Shown here piece after piece: positions 1 through 9,207 of a stretch of DNA of 64,000 nucleotides. Position 1 is the first letter of the stretch, and each line of letters opens with the position of its first letter. Where the stretch lies: the NCBI RefSeq assembly GCF_031453615.1, contig NZ_JAVIZT010000001.1, positions 1,054,001 through 1,118,000 of the forward strand, in the 5' to 3' direction. The position numbers and the translations under genes were made by a program. The stretch is from Microbacterium sp. SORGH_AS_0428 (GTDB lineage Bacteria; Actinomycetota; Actinomycetes; Actinomycetales; Microbacteriaceae). The notes beneath the pieces are model-generated. The model was not told where the DNA came from. It searched no databases and saw only the letters and a program-made list of their open reading frames with translations.

Positions 1-417
1 CACGACGGCGCGTCGGCCGTGGTCGTCGAGGAACTCCTGCAGCTGCTCGGTGTTCTCCACGCGCGCCCAGTCGGGCTGGGGCATGCCGAGCTCCGCCAGT
101 CGCTCGCGCATCTCGAGCTTGTCCTGCGCGAACCGCAGCGCGTCGGGGCCGGGATGCACTGCGACGCCCTCGGCGACGAGAGCGCGCAGCACGTCCTGCG
201 GCACGTGCTCGTGATCGAAGGTCAGCACGTCGACGTCGCGGGCGAAGGCGCGCACCGTGTCGAGGTCGCGGTAGTCGCCCACCGCCGTCGCGGCGAGCGC
301 CGCGCTCATCCCCTCGGACTCCGCCAGCACGCGGATCTCGAGACCGAGCTCCGCCGCCGGGGCGATCATCATCCGGGCAAGCTGTCCGCCGCCCACGACT
401 CCCACGCGCACTGACAT
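1..417 (-). CDS. purK: N5-carboxyaminoimidazole ribonucleotide synthase PurK, N-terminal part (cut by window edge)
   Basis: The first 139 codons of a minus-strand gene are present; the C-terminal part lies beyond base 1. The N-terminus has the Rossmann-like glycine motif GVVGGGQLARMM at residues 6-17, then the linker LAESEGMSAA and FDHEHVP, as in PurK. The enzyme carboxylates AIR to N5-CAIR with ATP and bicarbonate in de novo purine synthesis. The ATG at 417-415 follows a GGAAGGGG ribosome-binding sequence with a 4-nt gap. It is the last of three minus-strand genes here, after birA and the PH-domain gene. The ATP-grasp core cannot be checked because it is outside the window. Confidence 0.93.
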   Translation of the reverse strand, partial: MSVRVGVVGGGQLARMMIAPAAELGLEIRVLAESEGMSAALAATAVGDYRDLDTVRAFARDVDVLTFDHEHVPQDVLRALVAEGVAVHPGPDALRFAQDKLEMRERLAELGMPQPDWARVENTEQLQEFLDDHGRRAVV

Positions 418-490
418 GATTCCCCTTCCGGACGCTGACCATTCTTCCTCACGCGGGCGCCCGTCGCGGGCGCTGTGGGGCGTCGGCGGC

Positions 491-1048
491 TCAGGCGGGG
501 GCGCTGGGCGGCGCGGGAAGCGGCTGCGCGTCACGGTGGGCGAGGATCTGGTTGACCTCGACCTGGTCGACGAGCACCTCGTGCAGCAACTGCACCTGCG
601 GGATGCGGCGGATGACGAGGGGCGCTTCCACGCCGTCATCGAGGATCAAGGTGCCGGTGCCCCACAGCCGCTGCAGCGGGCCTCTGCGCACCGTGATGCG
701 ATAACCGCGGACGTGGCTGAGCTCGCGCGAGCGACGCCCGAAGGCTCCCGAGCGCTCGATGACGCGACGCGTGGTGACCGTGTAGGTGTGCGAGAGCCAG
801 GTGAGATACGGGATCACCACGAGCACGAGGACGACGAGCCCGGCGGCCAGCACCAGCATCCAGTCTTCGAACGGTGCCGGGAGATTCCCGAGGAAGTAGC
901 CGACGGCTCCGGCGACGCCGATGAACACCAGGGCGCACCAGAGCAGTCGCCGGGCATGCCGGCGGGTGCGCACGATACGACGCTCCGGCGCCGCGACACC
1001 GGGTGCGGGTGTCGGCGGGCGGACCCCGAATCCGGTCGGCTGCGTCAC
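491..1048 (-). CDS. PH-domain (bPH2/DUF304-type) membrane protein
   Basis: A 185-residue protein with a proline-rich start, a basic stretch ([12 protein letters not shown]) and two hydrophobic segments at about residues 36-54 and 64-86. The rest (about 88-165) reads as a bacterial PH domain ([21 protein letters not shown] and [10 protein letters not shown]). Such proteins sit in the cytoplasmic membrane with the PH fold inside; their molecular role is not known. The start is GTG 1048-1046. CACAAT lies at 1060-1055, exactly 6 nt upstream, so the gene may be transcribed without a leader. It lies between birA and purK on the same strand, matching the position of Rv3278c in Mycobacterium tuberculosis as I remember it. 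Confidence 0.85.
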   Translation of the reverse strand: MTQPTGFGVRPPTPAPGVAAPERRIVRTRRHARRLLWCALVFIGVAGAVGYFLGNLPAPFEDWMLVLAAGLVVLVLVVIPYLTWLSHTYTVTTRRVIERSGAFGRRSRELSHVRGYRITVRRGPLQRLWGTGTLILDDGVEAPLVIRRIPQVQLLHEVLVDQVEVNQILAHRDAQPLPAPPSAPA

Positions 1049-1119
1049 GTTCCCATTGTGCCCTGCGGCGCCGCGCGAACGCGGCTCACACGCCCGCCAC
1101 CCCGCAGCGGGTGCGGCAC

Positions 1120-1914
1120 CTATCGGACGTGTGTGACGTCTCCTGCCGCCACCGGCACCTGCGCACCGCCCGCGGACACGACCAGTCGTCCCTCCGCATC
1201 GATCCGCTCGGCACGGCCTTCGAGCGTCGTGCCATCCGGCAGCGACACCACGACCTCGCCGCCGAGAGTCGTGCAGACGCTCTCGACGGCGGACTGCACG
1301 CCCGCCGCGACCGCGTCACCGTCGGCGTCGATGAGCGCCGTGAGCAGGTCGTCGAGACCGCTCAGGTAGTCGGCGAGCAGCCTGTCCTCGTCGGCCTCCT
1401 GGCCGAGAGCGGCGAAGGAGATCGCCGTCGCCACGGGCAGATCCACCCGCGGCATCCGCGTATTGACCCCCGCACCGACCACGACCGCGTCGAACTCGCC
1501 GGGCACCGCCTCGGCCAGGATGCCGCAGATCTTCTGCCCCTCCACGAGCACATCGTTCGGCCATTTGAGCCCCACCGCCTGGGGGATGCCGCGCAGTTGC
1601 GCGGCGATCGCGCGCGTCATCGCGACGCCCGCGATGAGCGGGATCCACCCTCGCGCATGGATGGGGAGCGCCCCGACGCGCACCACGACGGAGGAGGCGA
1701 GCGCCGTCCCGGCGGGCGCGACCCAGGTGCGCTCGAGCCGGCCGCGGCCTCGGCGCTGATCGGTCGTCACCAGCACGGACAGATGCGGCCACCCGGCATC
1801 GTCCGCGAGGACGGCGGCGACCGCATCCGCGTTCGTCGAGTCGGTCGTCTCGACGACCTGCACCCGGGGACTGACGGCGGCGGCGAGCGGGTATCCATCG
1901 GCGGGGATCGGCAT
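1120..1914 (-). CDS. birA: Biotin--[acetyl-CoA-carboxylase] ligase BirA, monofunctional
   Basis: A 264-residue biotin protein ligase. It shows the substrate motif TTDSTN near residue 24, the biotinyl-AMP loop [12 protein letters not shown], the core motif KWPNDVLV and a C-terminal SH3-like domain (about 215-264). There is no N-terminal helix-turn-helix, so it should act only as an enzyme that biotinylates carrier lysines. The obvious target is the biotin carboxyl carrier domain encoded at 9208-10974. The gene is divergent from accD. The ATG at 1914-1912 lies 7 nt after TAGGGT (1927-1922), which suggests a leaderless mRNA. Confidence 0.95.
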   Translation of the reverse strand: MPIPADGYPLAAAVSPRVQVVETTDSTNADAVAAVLADDAGWPHLSVLVTTDQRRGRGRLERTWVAPAGTALASSVVVRVGALPIHARGWIPLIAGVAMTRAIAAQLRGIPQAVGLKWPNDVLVEGQKICGILAEAVPGEFDAVVVGAGVNTRMPRVDLPVATAISFAALGQEADEDRLLADYLSGLDDLLTALIDADGDAVAAGVQSAVESVCTTLGGEVVVSLPDGTTLEGRAERIDAEGRLVVSAGGAQVPVAAGDVTHVR

Positions 1915-2073
1915 GGGCCACACCCTACTCGCGGCCCCGGATCGGGCTCCCCCGTTGACAGCCGGAGTGCACACCTCACGACGACGGCATCGGAGACAGA
2001 CGACAGCGGATGCGGCGCACCCCTGTCGACACCCTCCAACGCCAGCGCAGGCCGCGCCGATAGGGTGGAACCC

Positions 2074-3659
<1,586 letters not shown>

Positions 3660-3663
<4 letters not shown>

Positions 3664-3887
3664 CCCTCGAGGATTCCGGCGACGCGCTGCGGATCGACGT
3701 GCGCCGGGGAAACCCGGACGACGTGGAACTCGCCGCGGCGATCGCGGTCGTCGCTGCCGCCTATCGGCAGGAGGAGCAGGGCGCGGTGGCCGCGGATCCG
3801 GTCCGTCGCTCGGCGTGGTCGCTGTCGCAGCGCGGACTCCGGCAGCCCCTTCGGCGCGAGGCCGGATGGGGCGGATACAGCGGCTGA
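3660..3887 (+). CDS. accE: Acyl-CoA carboxylase epsilon subunit
   Basis: A 75-residue protein whose ATG overlaps the accD stop by 4 nt, so translation is probably coupled. It has the two parts expected of the small actinobacterial epsilon subunit: an N-terminal [21 protein letters not shown] segment and a C-terminal W-S-x4-R-x-LR-x-PL element ending in AGWGGYSG. In corynebacteria and mycobacteria this subunit bridges the biotinylated alpha subunit and the carboxyltransferase. The neighbouring accD supports the call more than the short sequence does. Confidence 0.85.
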
Positions 3888-4063
3888 GGCAGCCCGCAGG
3901 AGCACCGAGGAAGGTGTCCCCCAAAGTACCTACAGACACCTCGAGCGGCCCTTCGCATACTGGAGGAGCTGGAACGCATCTTCGCGTTCGATCGGCCCGT
4001 TGACCGTCAGGGTGCACCAACCGGGTTCGATCTTGCGGGTGGTTTTCGGGTAACCACTCGCCC
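3888..4063. other. Intergenic stretch with unexplained minus-strand coding-like reading
   Basis: Between accE and its terminator, the minus strand reads without a stop from about 4060 to the TAG at 3932-3930 as GYPKTTRKIEPGWCTLTVNG followed by PIEREDAFQLLQYAKGRSRCL. Third positions are mostly G/C, yet AAA, GAA and TAT codons are commoner than in the neighbours. No ATG, GTG or TTG opens this frame downstream of the hairpin at 4064-4101, so it cannot be a normal gene. It may be a relic of a lost gene or chance. A 7-bp inverted repeat (AGGTGTC 3912-3918, GACACCT 3935-3941) brackets its stop codon. Confidence 0.3.
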
Positions 4064-4110
4064 GGAGACGAGGGGCGAGCGACTCGCCGCCCCTCGTCTC
4101 CTTTCTTTTT
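4064..4110 (+). terminator. Strong intrinsic terminator after accDE
   Basis: A perfect 14-bp stem (GGAGACGAGGGGCG at 4064-4077, CGCCCCTCGTCTCC at 4088-4101) is followed by TTTCTTTTT at 4102-4110. It is the only hairpin with a clear U-tract that I found in the window. It ends plus-strand transcripts from accD-accE, leaving a 3' untranslated region of about 175 nt before the stem. It also separates them from the convergent gene ending at 4150. Confidence 0.9.
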
Positions 4111-4149
4111 GCCGGTCCGCGTGCGGCACCGGATCCGGATTCGCGGGTC

Positions 4150-5196
4150 TCAGCCCGCCGGGTGCTCGATCTCGCGCCAGAGATCGACGCTGTCCTCGTC
4201 GGACAGGCCGAGCGTCGACGACGCGCGCCCGACGACGGTGACCGCGACCCGCTCGTCGGGTGAGGTCCGGATGTAGAGGCGTTCCGATCGCGCCGAGCGC
4301 AGCGTCTGGGCGAGCTCGGCACGGATGACGTGCAACTGCTCCTCGGCGAGCCCGTCGAGGCCGCCCTCGTCGAACATGGTGACCATGGCACCGCGCCTGC
4401 GCGCCGCATCCAGCGCTTCGCGGACGTCGGCGTCCAGGAGGCGCGGTCCGCGCAGCTCATCACGCAGCCGGCCCTCGGCGATGCGGGCCTCGGTGCGCTC
4501 ATCCTCCGAGAGGCGCCCGCCCGTCGCGATCGTGCGTGCCAGCACGGGACCGGCGACGGCCAGCGCGCGCTGCACCTGGATGCGACGCTCCCGTTGCTGG
4601 GACCCCTGCGCCGCTTGCACGGCCGATGCGGTGCGCTGCAGCTCGCCGAGTCTCTCGGTGTCGCGCGCCGCGCGGTCCAGGGCGAACGTGAAGAAGTGCG
4701 CTCCGGTGACCCAGACGATCGAACCGACCAATCCGAGACCGAGCGCGGGAATCGGGCCCAGGAGCACCATCGACCACCCGGCGAGCACCGCGGTGCCGCT
4801 CCACGCCGCCCACGGCCGGCGGCGGATGACGAGGATCGTCATCAGCGCGCCCAGGCCTCCGATGTACCAGGTCGCGTACTGCTCTGTGCGCGCTTCGAGG
4901 GGGATCGCCGCGGAGATGAGCGGCGGCAGCACCATCGAGACCAGCAGCGCCGCCACGCACAGCCACATGGGAAGCCGGTCACTGCCTCGCGCGACGGTGA
5001 TCTCCTGGCTCCGCGTGCGCAGTCCCGACGTCATCCCCCAGAAGATGCAGAACCACGCGACGACGAGGAAGAGGATCAGCGCCGTCCACAGCAGCAGCGG
5101 CTCGCGGACGGGGCCGGTCACCCAGGAGGCGCGTGCGACGAGGAACCCGGTGAAGGCGACGCCGAGCATCATGACGACGAAGCGGATGCTGATCAC
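4150..5196 (-). CDS. Multi-pass membrane protein with cytosolic helical domain; partner of the upstream two-component system
   Basis: A protein of 348 residues from GTG 5196, or 354 from ATG 5214. The GTG is preferred because it forms a GTGA overlap with the histidine kinase stop, as at many other junctions here. The first 175 residues hold about five or six hydrophobic segments. A charged cytosolic part (about 180-354) begins with a helix (ARDTERLGELQRTASAVQ) and ends in a compact domain (DVREALDAARRRGAMVTMFDEGG ... LYIRTSPDERVAVTVV). No histidine box and no HATPase N/G boxes are visible, so it is not a working kinase. It may be a degenerate kinase-like accessory protein. Confidence 0.75.
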   Translation of the reverse strand: MISIRFVVMMLGVAFTGFLVARASWVTGPVREPLLLWTALILFLVVAWFCIFWGMTSGLRTRSQEITVARGSDRLPMWLCVAALLVSMVLPPLISAAIPLEARTEQYATWYIGGLGALMTILVIRRRPWAAWSGTAVLAGWSMVLLGPIPALGLGLVGSIVWVTGAHFFTFALDRAARDTERLGELQRTASAVQAAQGSQQRERRIQVQRALAVAGPVLARTIATGGRLSEDERTEARIAEGRLRDELRGPRLLDADVREALDAARRRGAMVTMFDEGGLDGLAEEQLHVIRAELAQTLRSARSERLYIRTSPDERVAVTVVGRASSTLGLSDEDSVDLWREIEHPAG

Positions 5197-6431
5197 GGGC
5201 GCACCGCCCGCCATGTCATCGTGACCCGCGTTCCGTCCTTGGAGGAGACCACCTCGGCGCTCCCGCCGAACGCGCTCACGCGGGCCAGGATGGATGCGCG
5301 GATCCCGAGGCGATCAGCGGGCACCTCGTCGATGTCGAAACCGGGGCCGCTGTCCGCGACGACGATGACGACACGTCCGGGCTCCGCGCTGCCGCTCACG
5401 CGCACCACGAGTCCCGCTCCCGCGGCGTGCTCCACCGCATTGGAGATGGCTTGGGCTGCCGCGAGCGCCAGCGCCCGCGCCACCCGGCCGGGCACTTCGG
5501 GGGTGTCCGGGTCGAGGTCGACGACGAGCTCGGCCGGGCACCGCGCGTCGTCGATCGTCCGACGGATGTCGGCGACGATGGCCCCCGCCGGCACGGGCGC
5601 GTCGCTGCCTTCGCCGACGTCGCGATCGGTGTTGGCCAACCGGGTCAGCGCCTCGCGGGCCATGGACACCGCCAGATCCCGCTCACGGGGCGTCTCCGCG
5701 CGCTCGGCGGCCAGCAGCGCCGCCAGGACGCTGTCGTGCATGAGCGCCGCCACTGCGACGCGTTCACGCTCCGTGGCGTTCACGGCGGCCGCCTGCGCGT
5801 AGGAGCTCACGGCGCGAAGGCGCCGCTCGTCGATCGTCGAGGAGGCGGTGCGGAACGTCCACGCGAGCATCATCAGGACGCTGCCCAGGATGAGGGAGAA
5901 CGAGGTGTCCAGGGACACCGCGATCCACGCATCGGCCACGAAGCGCAGCTCGATCATCCTGACGAGTCCGTACGCGAACGGCAGGAGAACGGTGATCGCG
6001 ACGTGAACGGGCCGCGGAAAGACGATGACGCTCGCCACGGTGGCGACAGTCACGAGGAAGTAGATCCACGGCTGATACGTGATCACCGTCTCCGACCCGG
6101 CCGTGGCCCACGGCCAGACGGCGAGGGACGCCGTGTAAGCGACGACGAAGAAGCGCCCGCCGAAGAGCGTGAAACGGCCGCTGAAGAACGTGACCTCCAT
6201 GACCACGAACGGGACGAAGACCACGAGCATGAGGGCGAGCTCCCACCCCTCCCGCACGTCCTGCGCGCCGAGGGCGGCGAAGAAGGCCTGCGCTCCGAGC
6301 GCTCCGAAGGCGAGGGCGACCGACACCGCCATGACGCGCTCGACGCGCTCCCGCGTGAACGAGGCGATGCCGGGGATGCCGGTGCTCTCGAGCTCTTCGC
6401 GAAGGACCCGTAACGGTCGGCTATCGGTCAT
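5193..6431 (-). CDS. Sensor histidine kinase (NarL-system type, membrane-bound)
   Basis: A 412-residue kinase. The first half (about 30-195) is hydrophobic with six or so membrane segments and no obvious extracellular domain, so it may sense the membrane or a ligand within it. The phosphoacceptor helix has ALMHDSVLAALL with His232. The ATPase domain follows, with N-box AQAISNAVEHA, G1 box ADSGPGFDID and G2 box DRLGIRASI. This layout matches kinases that pair with LuxR-type regulators. Its start overlaps the response regulator gene by 11 nt and its end overlaps the next gene. Confidence 0.9.
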   Translation of the reverse strand: MTDSRPLRVLREELESTGIPGIASFTRERVERVMAVSVALAFGALGAQAFFAALGAQDVREGWELALMLVVFVPFVVMEVTFFSGRFTLFGGRFFVVAYTASLAVWPWATAGSETVITYQPWIYFLVTVATVASVIVFPRPVHVAITVLLPFAYGLVRMIELRFVADAWIAVSLDTSFSLILGSVLMMLAWTFRTASSTIDERRLRAVSSYAQAAAVNATERERVAVAALMHDSVLAALLAAERAETPRERDLAVSMAREALTRLANTDRDVGEGSDAPVPAGAIVADIRRTIDDARCPAELVVDLDPDTPEVPGRVARALALAAAQAISNAVEHAAGAGLVVRVSGSAEPGRVVIVVADSGPGFDIDEVPADRLGIRASILARVSAFGGSAEVVSSKDGTRVTMTWRAVRP

Positions 6432-7083
6432 GGGCGCCCACCGACTGCTCCGTGAGCAGTCCGTCCTCCAGCGCGCGCCGCAACAGGTCGACCTTGGTGG
6501 GTGCGGGTCTGCCGACCTCGACGTACTTCACGCGGATGCGCGTGATGTTCTCCTTCGCCGTCGAGAAGGCGATGCCCAGGCGATCGGCCACGATCTTCAG
6601 CGGCAGCCCCGCGGCATACAGCTTCAGCACCTCGCGCTCACGCGTCGACAGCTGAGCGTCGGCGAAAGCACGGTCCCCTTCGATCGCGCTGGCCCACTCG
6701 ACGGTGTTCAGGACGTCTCCCCTGGCCACCGTCGCGATCGCTCCGACGACATCCGAGATCGGTGAGGCCTTGCTGATGACGCCGACCGCTCCCGCGAGCA
6801 GGGCCTCCCGCACGGATGAGGGCCGATCGGCGACGCTGTAGATGATCACCGCCGAGCCGTCGCCCGTCAGCCGGGTGACGTTCTCTGTGACCGTGGTGCC
6901 GTCGCCGAGGGTCAGATCCAGCACCACGACCTCCGCCTGCTCGCCCCCGTCGGCGCGCCACGCGAGGTAGGAGGTGACGGATGCTCCGGAGTAGACGACA
7001 TCGGTCGTGCCGGTGCGCGCGCAGGCGGCTTCGACCCCGAGCCGCACCGACTCGTGGTCGTCGATGAAGGCGACGCGCGTCAT
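6421..7083 (-). CDS. LuxR/NarL-family response regulator
   Basis: A 220-residue regulator. The receiver domain has the acidic pair DD near residue 8 and phosphoacceptor Asp56 in VVLDLTL. The C-terminal helix-turn-helix starts at LSTREREVLKLYAAG and continues to about residue 205; its recognition part (STAKENITRIRVKYVEVG) is longer than usual for this family. It is the first gene of the two-component operon. TAGCAT at 7095-7090 lies 6 nt before the ATG, so the operon probably has its own leaderless promoter inside the end of the upstream methyltransferase gene. The target genes are unknown. Confidence 0.9.
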   Translation of the reverse strand: MTRVAFIDDHESVRLGVEAACARTGTTDVVYSGASVTSYLAWRADGGEQAEVVVLDLTLGDGTTVTENVTRLTGDGSAVIIYSVADRPSSVREALLAGAVGVISKASPISDVVGAIATVARGDVLNTVEWASAIEGDRAFADAQLSTREREVLKLYAAGLPLKIVADRLGIAFSTAKENITRIRVKYVEVGRPAPTKVDLLRRALEDGLLTEQSVGAHDR

Positions 7084-7087
7084 GCGC

Positions 7088-8365
7088 TCATGCTAGCCGT
7101 GCACCCGTCCGCCGCAGTGTGGCGACCGCTTCGACGTGGTGGGAGTGCGGGAACAGGTCGACCCCGCGCACCGCCTCGGCCTCATAACCGTGCAGGCGGA
7201 ACTCGGCGAGGTCGCGCGCAAGCGCCACGGGATCGCACGCGACGTAGACGACGGCGGCCGGCTCGAGACCGGCGATCGCGCGGGCGGTGTCCTTGCCCGC
7301 GCCCGAACGGGGCGGGTCGAGCACGACGACGCCACGGGCGAGTCTGGCACGCTGCTCCTGGCTCGCGTTGTTCGCGAGGTCGGCCACCCAGCGCTCCACG
7401 CGCGCCGTCTCGGCCCGCGCACCCACCCACTGCGCCAGGTTGTGCCCCGCGTGTTCGGTGGCGCGGGCGTTGGACTCCACGCTCGTGATGCGGGCGGAGG
7501 GTCCTGCGACATCCCCGATCGCGGCCGCGAGCAGCCCGACGCCGCCGTACAGGTCGAGGTGCCACCCCTCCGGATCCACGCCGACCTCGTGGAGCGCATC
7601 GCCGACGAGCGTCGTGAGGGTGCCCGCCGCCAGACGGTGCACCTGCCAGAACCCGCCCGCATCCACGCGGAACGCCCGCTCGCCCACCCGCTCGGTGACG
7701 ACCTCGGGCCGCGCGGCACGCTCGCGTGCGTCGGGTCGCGCGATCACCCGCACCCGGCCGTCGGCGGGCTGGACGAGTTCGACGCGGCCCGGCTGCGCGC
7801 CGGAGAGCCCCGCCGCCATGTCTTGGATGGCCGCGGTCGCGAGGGGGAGCTCGTGAACCGGCACGACCCGGTGGCTGCGTGCGCCGAAGGGCCCGATGTT
7901 GCCCTCCGTATCGACGTGGAGACTGACCCGCGTGCGCCAGCGGGTGCCGTCCGCGCTCTCCGCCTCGCCGGTCGCGCTCGTGTGCGCTGCCTCCATCGTC
8001 GCCGGAAGCGACAGTCGCCCGATACGTGCCAGAGCGTCCTCGAGCACGCGGAGCTTGAGCGCCCGCTGCTCCGGCAGGGCGATGTGACCGAAGTCCGCGC
8101 CGCCGGGACGGTCCGCGGCGGGCACCGACAGATCTGCCTGCGACCAGACATGCGGCTGCCGGTGCGGCGAGGCGTCGAGGACCTCGACGACCTCCGCCCG
8201 CCAGAAGGACTTCTTGGACGTGTCCGTCAGGCGCACCCGCACCCGCTCGCCCGGCAGGGTGTCCGGCACGAAGACGACGCGTCGCTCCTCGCCGTGCCGC
8301 GCGACGAACACGCCGCCGTGGGCGACGTCGGTGATCTCGAGCTCGAGGGGCGTTCCGGCATCCAT
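7088..8365 (-). CDS. TrmA/RlmD-family class I SAM-dependent RNA (uracil-5) methyltransferase
   Basis: A 425-residue enzyme of the RumA/TrmA family, which methylates C5 of specific uridines in rRNA or tRNA. Residues 1-60 form a TRAM RNA-binding domain (LELEITDVAHGGVFVARH). The SAM-binding site is HLDLYGGVGLLAAAIG. The later motifs are VVLDPPRSGAGK and the catalytic cysteine in VYVACDPVALARDL, with the general-base glutamate in HHVEAVATL. Four iron-sulfur cysteines of the RlmD type are not evident. Family members differ in target, so no gene symbol is given. It ends 4 nt before the response regulator gene and may be co-transcribed with it. Confidence 0.88.
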   Translation of the reverse strand: MDAGTPLELEITDVAHGGVFVARHGEERRVVFVPDTLPGERVRVRLTDTSKKSFWRAEVVEVLDASPHRQPHVWSQADLSVPAADRPGGADFGHIALPEQRALKLRVLEDALARIGRLSLPATMEAAHTSATGEAESADGTRWRTRVSLHVDTEGNIGPFGARSHRVVPVHELPLATAAIQDMAAGLSGAQPGRVELVQPADGRVRVIARPDARERAARPEVVTERVGERAFRVDAGGFWQVHRLAAGTLTTLVGDALHEVGVDPEGWHLDLYGGVGLLAAAIGDVAGPSARITSVESNARATEHAGHNLAQWVGARAETARVERWVADLANNASQEQRARLARGVVVLDPPRSGAGKDTARAIAGLEPAAVVYVACDPVALARDLAEFRLHGYEAEAVRGVDLFPHSHHVEAVATLRRTGARLA

Positions 8366-8454
8366 TCTTCGAGCTTCGCACACGCGCTCGCCGGCGGCGT
8401 CCGACGCATCAGCCCGCCGGCGAGCGCGCACGGGCCACGGGCTACCGTAAGAGG

Positions 8455-9108
8455 ATGCGCGTGCTCCTCGCCTCGACATCGCCCGCCCGACTCATGCTGC
8501 TTCGCCAGGCGGGGATCGAACCGCGCACCGCTTCTCCCGACGTCGACGAGGAGGCGGTGATCGCCGCCGTCGAGGCCGCGGAAGCACGCACGCTCACCCC
8601 CGCCGAGCACGTGCTGCTGCTGGCCCGACGCAAGGCCGCGGCCGTCGTCGCGGCCTTGGAGGAGGACGGCGAGGACTTCGACGGCGTCGTGATCGGCGGC
8701 GACTCGATGTTCGAGCTCGACGGCGAGATCCTGGGCAAGCCCTACACGCCGGACGTCGCGACGGCTCGGTGGCGCGACATGCGCGGACGCACGGGGGTGC
8801 TGCATTCCGGGCACAGCGTCATCCGGCTCGCCCCCGGGGCAGCTCCCGTCGAGGCGCACGCCGTCGCGGAGGCATCCGTGAGCTTCGCCGCGGATGTCAC
8901 GGATGCGGAGATCTCCGCCTACGTGGCCACGGGCGAGCCGCTGCTCGTCGCCGGCGCCTTCACGGTCGACAGCCTCGGCGGGCCCTTCATCACGCGCGTG
9001 GAGGGCGACCCGTCGACGGTGGTCGGAATGTCCCTGTCCACGCTGCGGGCCCTGTGCCGCGAGCTCGGCGTGGCGTGGCCCGATCTGTGGGGACCCTCCA
9101 CCGACTGA
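8455..9108 (+). CDS. maf: Maf-family nucleoside triphosphate pyrophosphatase
   Basis: A 217-residue Maf protein. The N-terminal motif is LLASTSPARLMLL, near the family's S-x-S-P-R-R phosphate-binding motif, and the central motif is GVVIGGDSMFELDGEILGKP with its acidic residue. Maf proteins hydrolyse non-canonical or modified nucleotides (dTTP/UTP type or m7GTP type) to monophosphates; the subtype is not clear here. The start is ATG 8455, 6 nt after TACCGT (8443-8448), which suggests a leaderless transcript. It lies between accE and the biotin carboxylase gene, as in mycobacteria. Confidence 0.92.
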   Translation: MRVLLASTSPARLMLLRQAGIEPRTASPDVDEEAVIAAVEAAEARTLTPAEHVLLLARRKAAAVVAALEEDGEDFDGVVIGGDSMFELDGEILGKPYTPDVATARWRDMRGRTGVLHSGHSVIRLAPGAAPVEAHAVAEASVSFAADVTDAEISAYVATGEPLLVAGAFTVDSLGGPFITRVEGDPSTVVGMSLSTLRALCRELGVAWPDLWGPSTD

Positions 9109-9138
9109 ACCACGGTGGGGGCAGTTGTAGGTTGTCCC

Positions 9139-9156
9139 GAACAGATTTATTTGTTC
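9139..9156. promoter_or_regulatory. Dyad upstream of the biotin carboxylase gene
   Basis: GAACAGATTTATTTGTTC is an imperfect palindrome (7 of 9 positions pair) in an unusually A/T-rich patch. It sits 38 bp before the TAGGCT -10 box at 9195-9200. Operators of biotin or fatty-acid regulators occur before such genes in other actinobacteria, but I cannot assign a regulator. Confidence 0.4.
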
Positions 9157-9207
9157 TTGTGGAGTTCGGTCAAAAAGACACGGCAACCTCTCGCTAGGCT
9201 GGCACTC

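Noticed and set aside
29..40. GAACTCCTGCA match to the 71-bp palindrome arm at the window start
   Set aside because: It lies inside purK coding sequence without a partner arm, so it is probably chance.
9115..9207. Longer N-terminus for the biotin carboxylase gene
   Set aside because: The added 31 codons cross the AT-rich dyad and the -10 box; family alignment starts at [14 protein letters not shown].
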